Source: CAZYBG01 sp964645155 (GTDB lineage Bacteria; Pseudomonadota; Alphaproteobacteria; Rhodobacterales; Rhodobacteraceae). Taken from it: a stretch of DNA of 6,014 nt. The notes under the pieces were generated by a model. That model ran no database searches and had not been told where the DNA came from. It saw nothing but the letters and a program-made list of their open reading frames with translations. Made by a program: the position numbers and the translations under genes. This document shows positions 5,439 to 6,014 of the stretch, piece after piece; the first letter of the stretch is position 1, and each line of letters starts with the position of its first letter. The stretch covers positions 1 to 6,014 of the forward strand of contig CAZYBG010000149.1 of assembly GCA_964645155.1 (NCBI GenBank), given 5' to 3'.

Positions 5439-6014
5439 TCGGCCGGCTGTCGGGGCGGATCGAGATGAAGGGCGAGGGGCACGTGCTTCTCGACGTGCGG
5501 GGCGTCGGCTACGTCGTCCATGTCTCGGACCGGACGCTGGCCGGCCTGCCCCCGGTGGGAGAGGCCGCGGCGTTCTGGACCGACCTTCTGGTGCGCGAGG
5601 ACCTGCTGCAGCTCTTCGGCTTCCCGACCCTGCAGGAGCGCGAGTGGCACCGGCTGCTGATGACCGTGCAGGGCATCGGCGCCAAGGCGTCGATGGCGAT
5701 CCTCGGCACGCTCGGCGCCGACGGCCTGTCCCGCGCCATCGCCATCGGCGACTGGTCGGCGGTCAAGGCGGCGCCGGGGGTCGGCCCGAAGATCGCGCAG
5801 CGGGCGGTGATGGAGCTGAAGGGCAAGGCCCCCGCGGTCATGGCACTCGGTGCGCTCGGTGCGCCCGGCACGCCTGGCTCCGGCGGGCCCGCGGCGCCGG
5901 GTGGGGCCGCGCCCGATGCGCCGGCCGGCGCCTTCGCGACGGGCCCGCTGCCCGGGGCCGCCGCCGCGACCGCCGAGGCGCTCTCGGCGCTCGTCAACCT
6001 CGGCTACGGCCAGG
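5435..6014 (+). CDS. ruvA: Holliday junction branch migration protein RuvA (3' end beyond window)
   Basis: RuvA forms tetramers on Holliday junctions and loads the RuvB motor. The visible 193 residues hold domain I, an OB fold (1-63), starting MIGRLSGRIEMKGEGHVLLD. Glu55 and Asp56 in LLVREDLLQLFGF occupy the place of the E. coli acidic pin that separates strands. Domain II has two helix-hairpin-helix motifs: VQGIGAKASMAIL (78-90) and APGVGPKIAQRAVMELKGK (113-131). A Gly/Ala/Pro-rich linker spans about 134-176, and the RuvB-binding domain III begins near ATAEALSALVNLGYG (178-192), cut by the window end. Roughly 30 residues should be missing. The start overlaps the ruvC stop by four bases, as in many ruvC-ruvA-ruvB operons; ruvB is expected next but is not visible. 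Confidence 0.96.
   Translation, partial: MIGRLSGRIEMKGEGHVLLDVRGVGYVVHVSDRTLAGLPPVGEAAAFWTDLLVREDLLQLFGFPTLQEREWHRLLMTVQGIGAKASMAILGTLGADGLSRAIAIGDWSAVKAAPGVGPKIAQRAVMELKGKAPAVMALGALGAPGTPGSGGPAAPGGAAPDAPAGAFATGPLPGAAAATAEALSALVNLGYGQ
5846..5863 (+). repeat. 9-bp direct repeat in the RuvA linker coding region
   Basis: ctcggtgcg occurs twice in tandem (5846-5854, 5855-5863), encoding LGA-LGA. It lies at the start of the low-complexity Gly/Ala/Pro linker and looks like slippage-driven lengthening of a flexible region. Confidence 0.6.

Noticed and set aside
5005..5997. Minus-strand open frames antisense to ruvC and ruvA (5005-5289, 5405-5650, 5509-5997)
   Set aside because: They are shadows of confidently identified genes, with Arg/Pro/Ala-rich products and no SD.

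Overview
The window looks like chromosomal DNA from a very GC-rich alphaproteobacterium, most likely Rhodobacterales. This rests on third-position G/C in nearly every codon, a PrmA of the alphaproteobacterial type (FGTGHHGTT, NILKGPL), a DUF1127 protein, and a ruvC-ruvA pair joined by an ATGA overlap. The taxonomic assignment is inference. I see no tRNA, rRNA, CRISPR array, insertion sequence or phage gene, and it reads as ordinary core-genome housekeeping DNA.

Layout: (1) At the left edge, on the minus strand, is the N-terminus of a probable DUF2339 membrane protein. (2) A 166-base divergent spacer with a 10-bp tandem repeat leads to a 412-residue MFS-type transporter on the plus strand. (3) Next come msrA (methionine sulfoxide reductase A), a 185-residue P-loop kinase-like protein starting at TTG only 6 bases after the msrA stop and in the same frame, and prmA (ribosomal protein L11 methyltransferase). 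These three are tightly spaced and are probably co-transcribed. (4) An AT-richer gap with a candidate promoter precedes a 114-residue single-pass membrane protein of unknown function. (5) A hairpin that can work as a terminator in both directions separates this gene from a convergent 66-residue DUF1127 protein on the minus strand. (6) A 323-base divergent spacer, holding a leader hairpin for the DUF1127 gene, a short dyad and a candidate SOS-like promoter, leads to ruvC and ruvA; ruvA runs off the right edge.

Functionally, msrA repairs oxidised methionine in proteins, prmA trimethylates ribosomal protein L11, and RuvC with RuvA (and presumably RuvB just beyond the edge) process Holliday junctions. 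DUF1127 proteins are small, often stress-linked and RNA-associated in alphaproteobacteria. The least explained items are the P-loop protein with no lysine in its Walker A motif, its unusual start in frame with msrA, the small membrane protein behind prmA, and the regulatory structures around the DUF1127 gene and ruvC.
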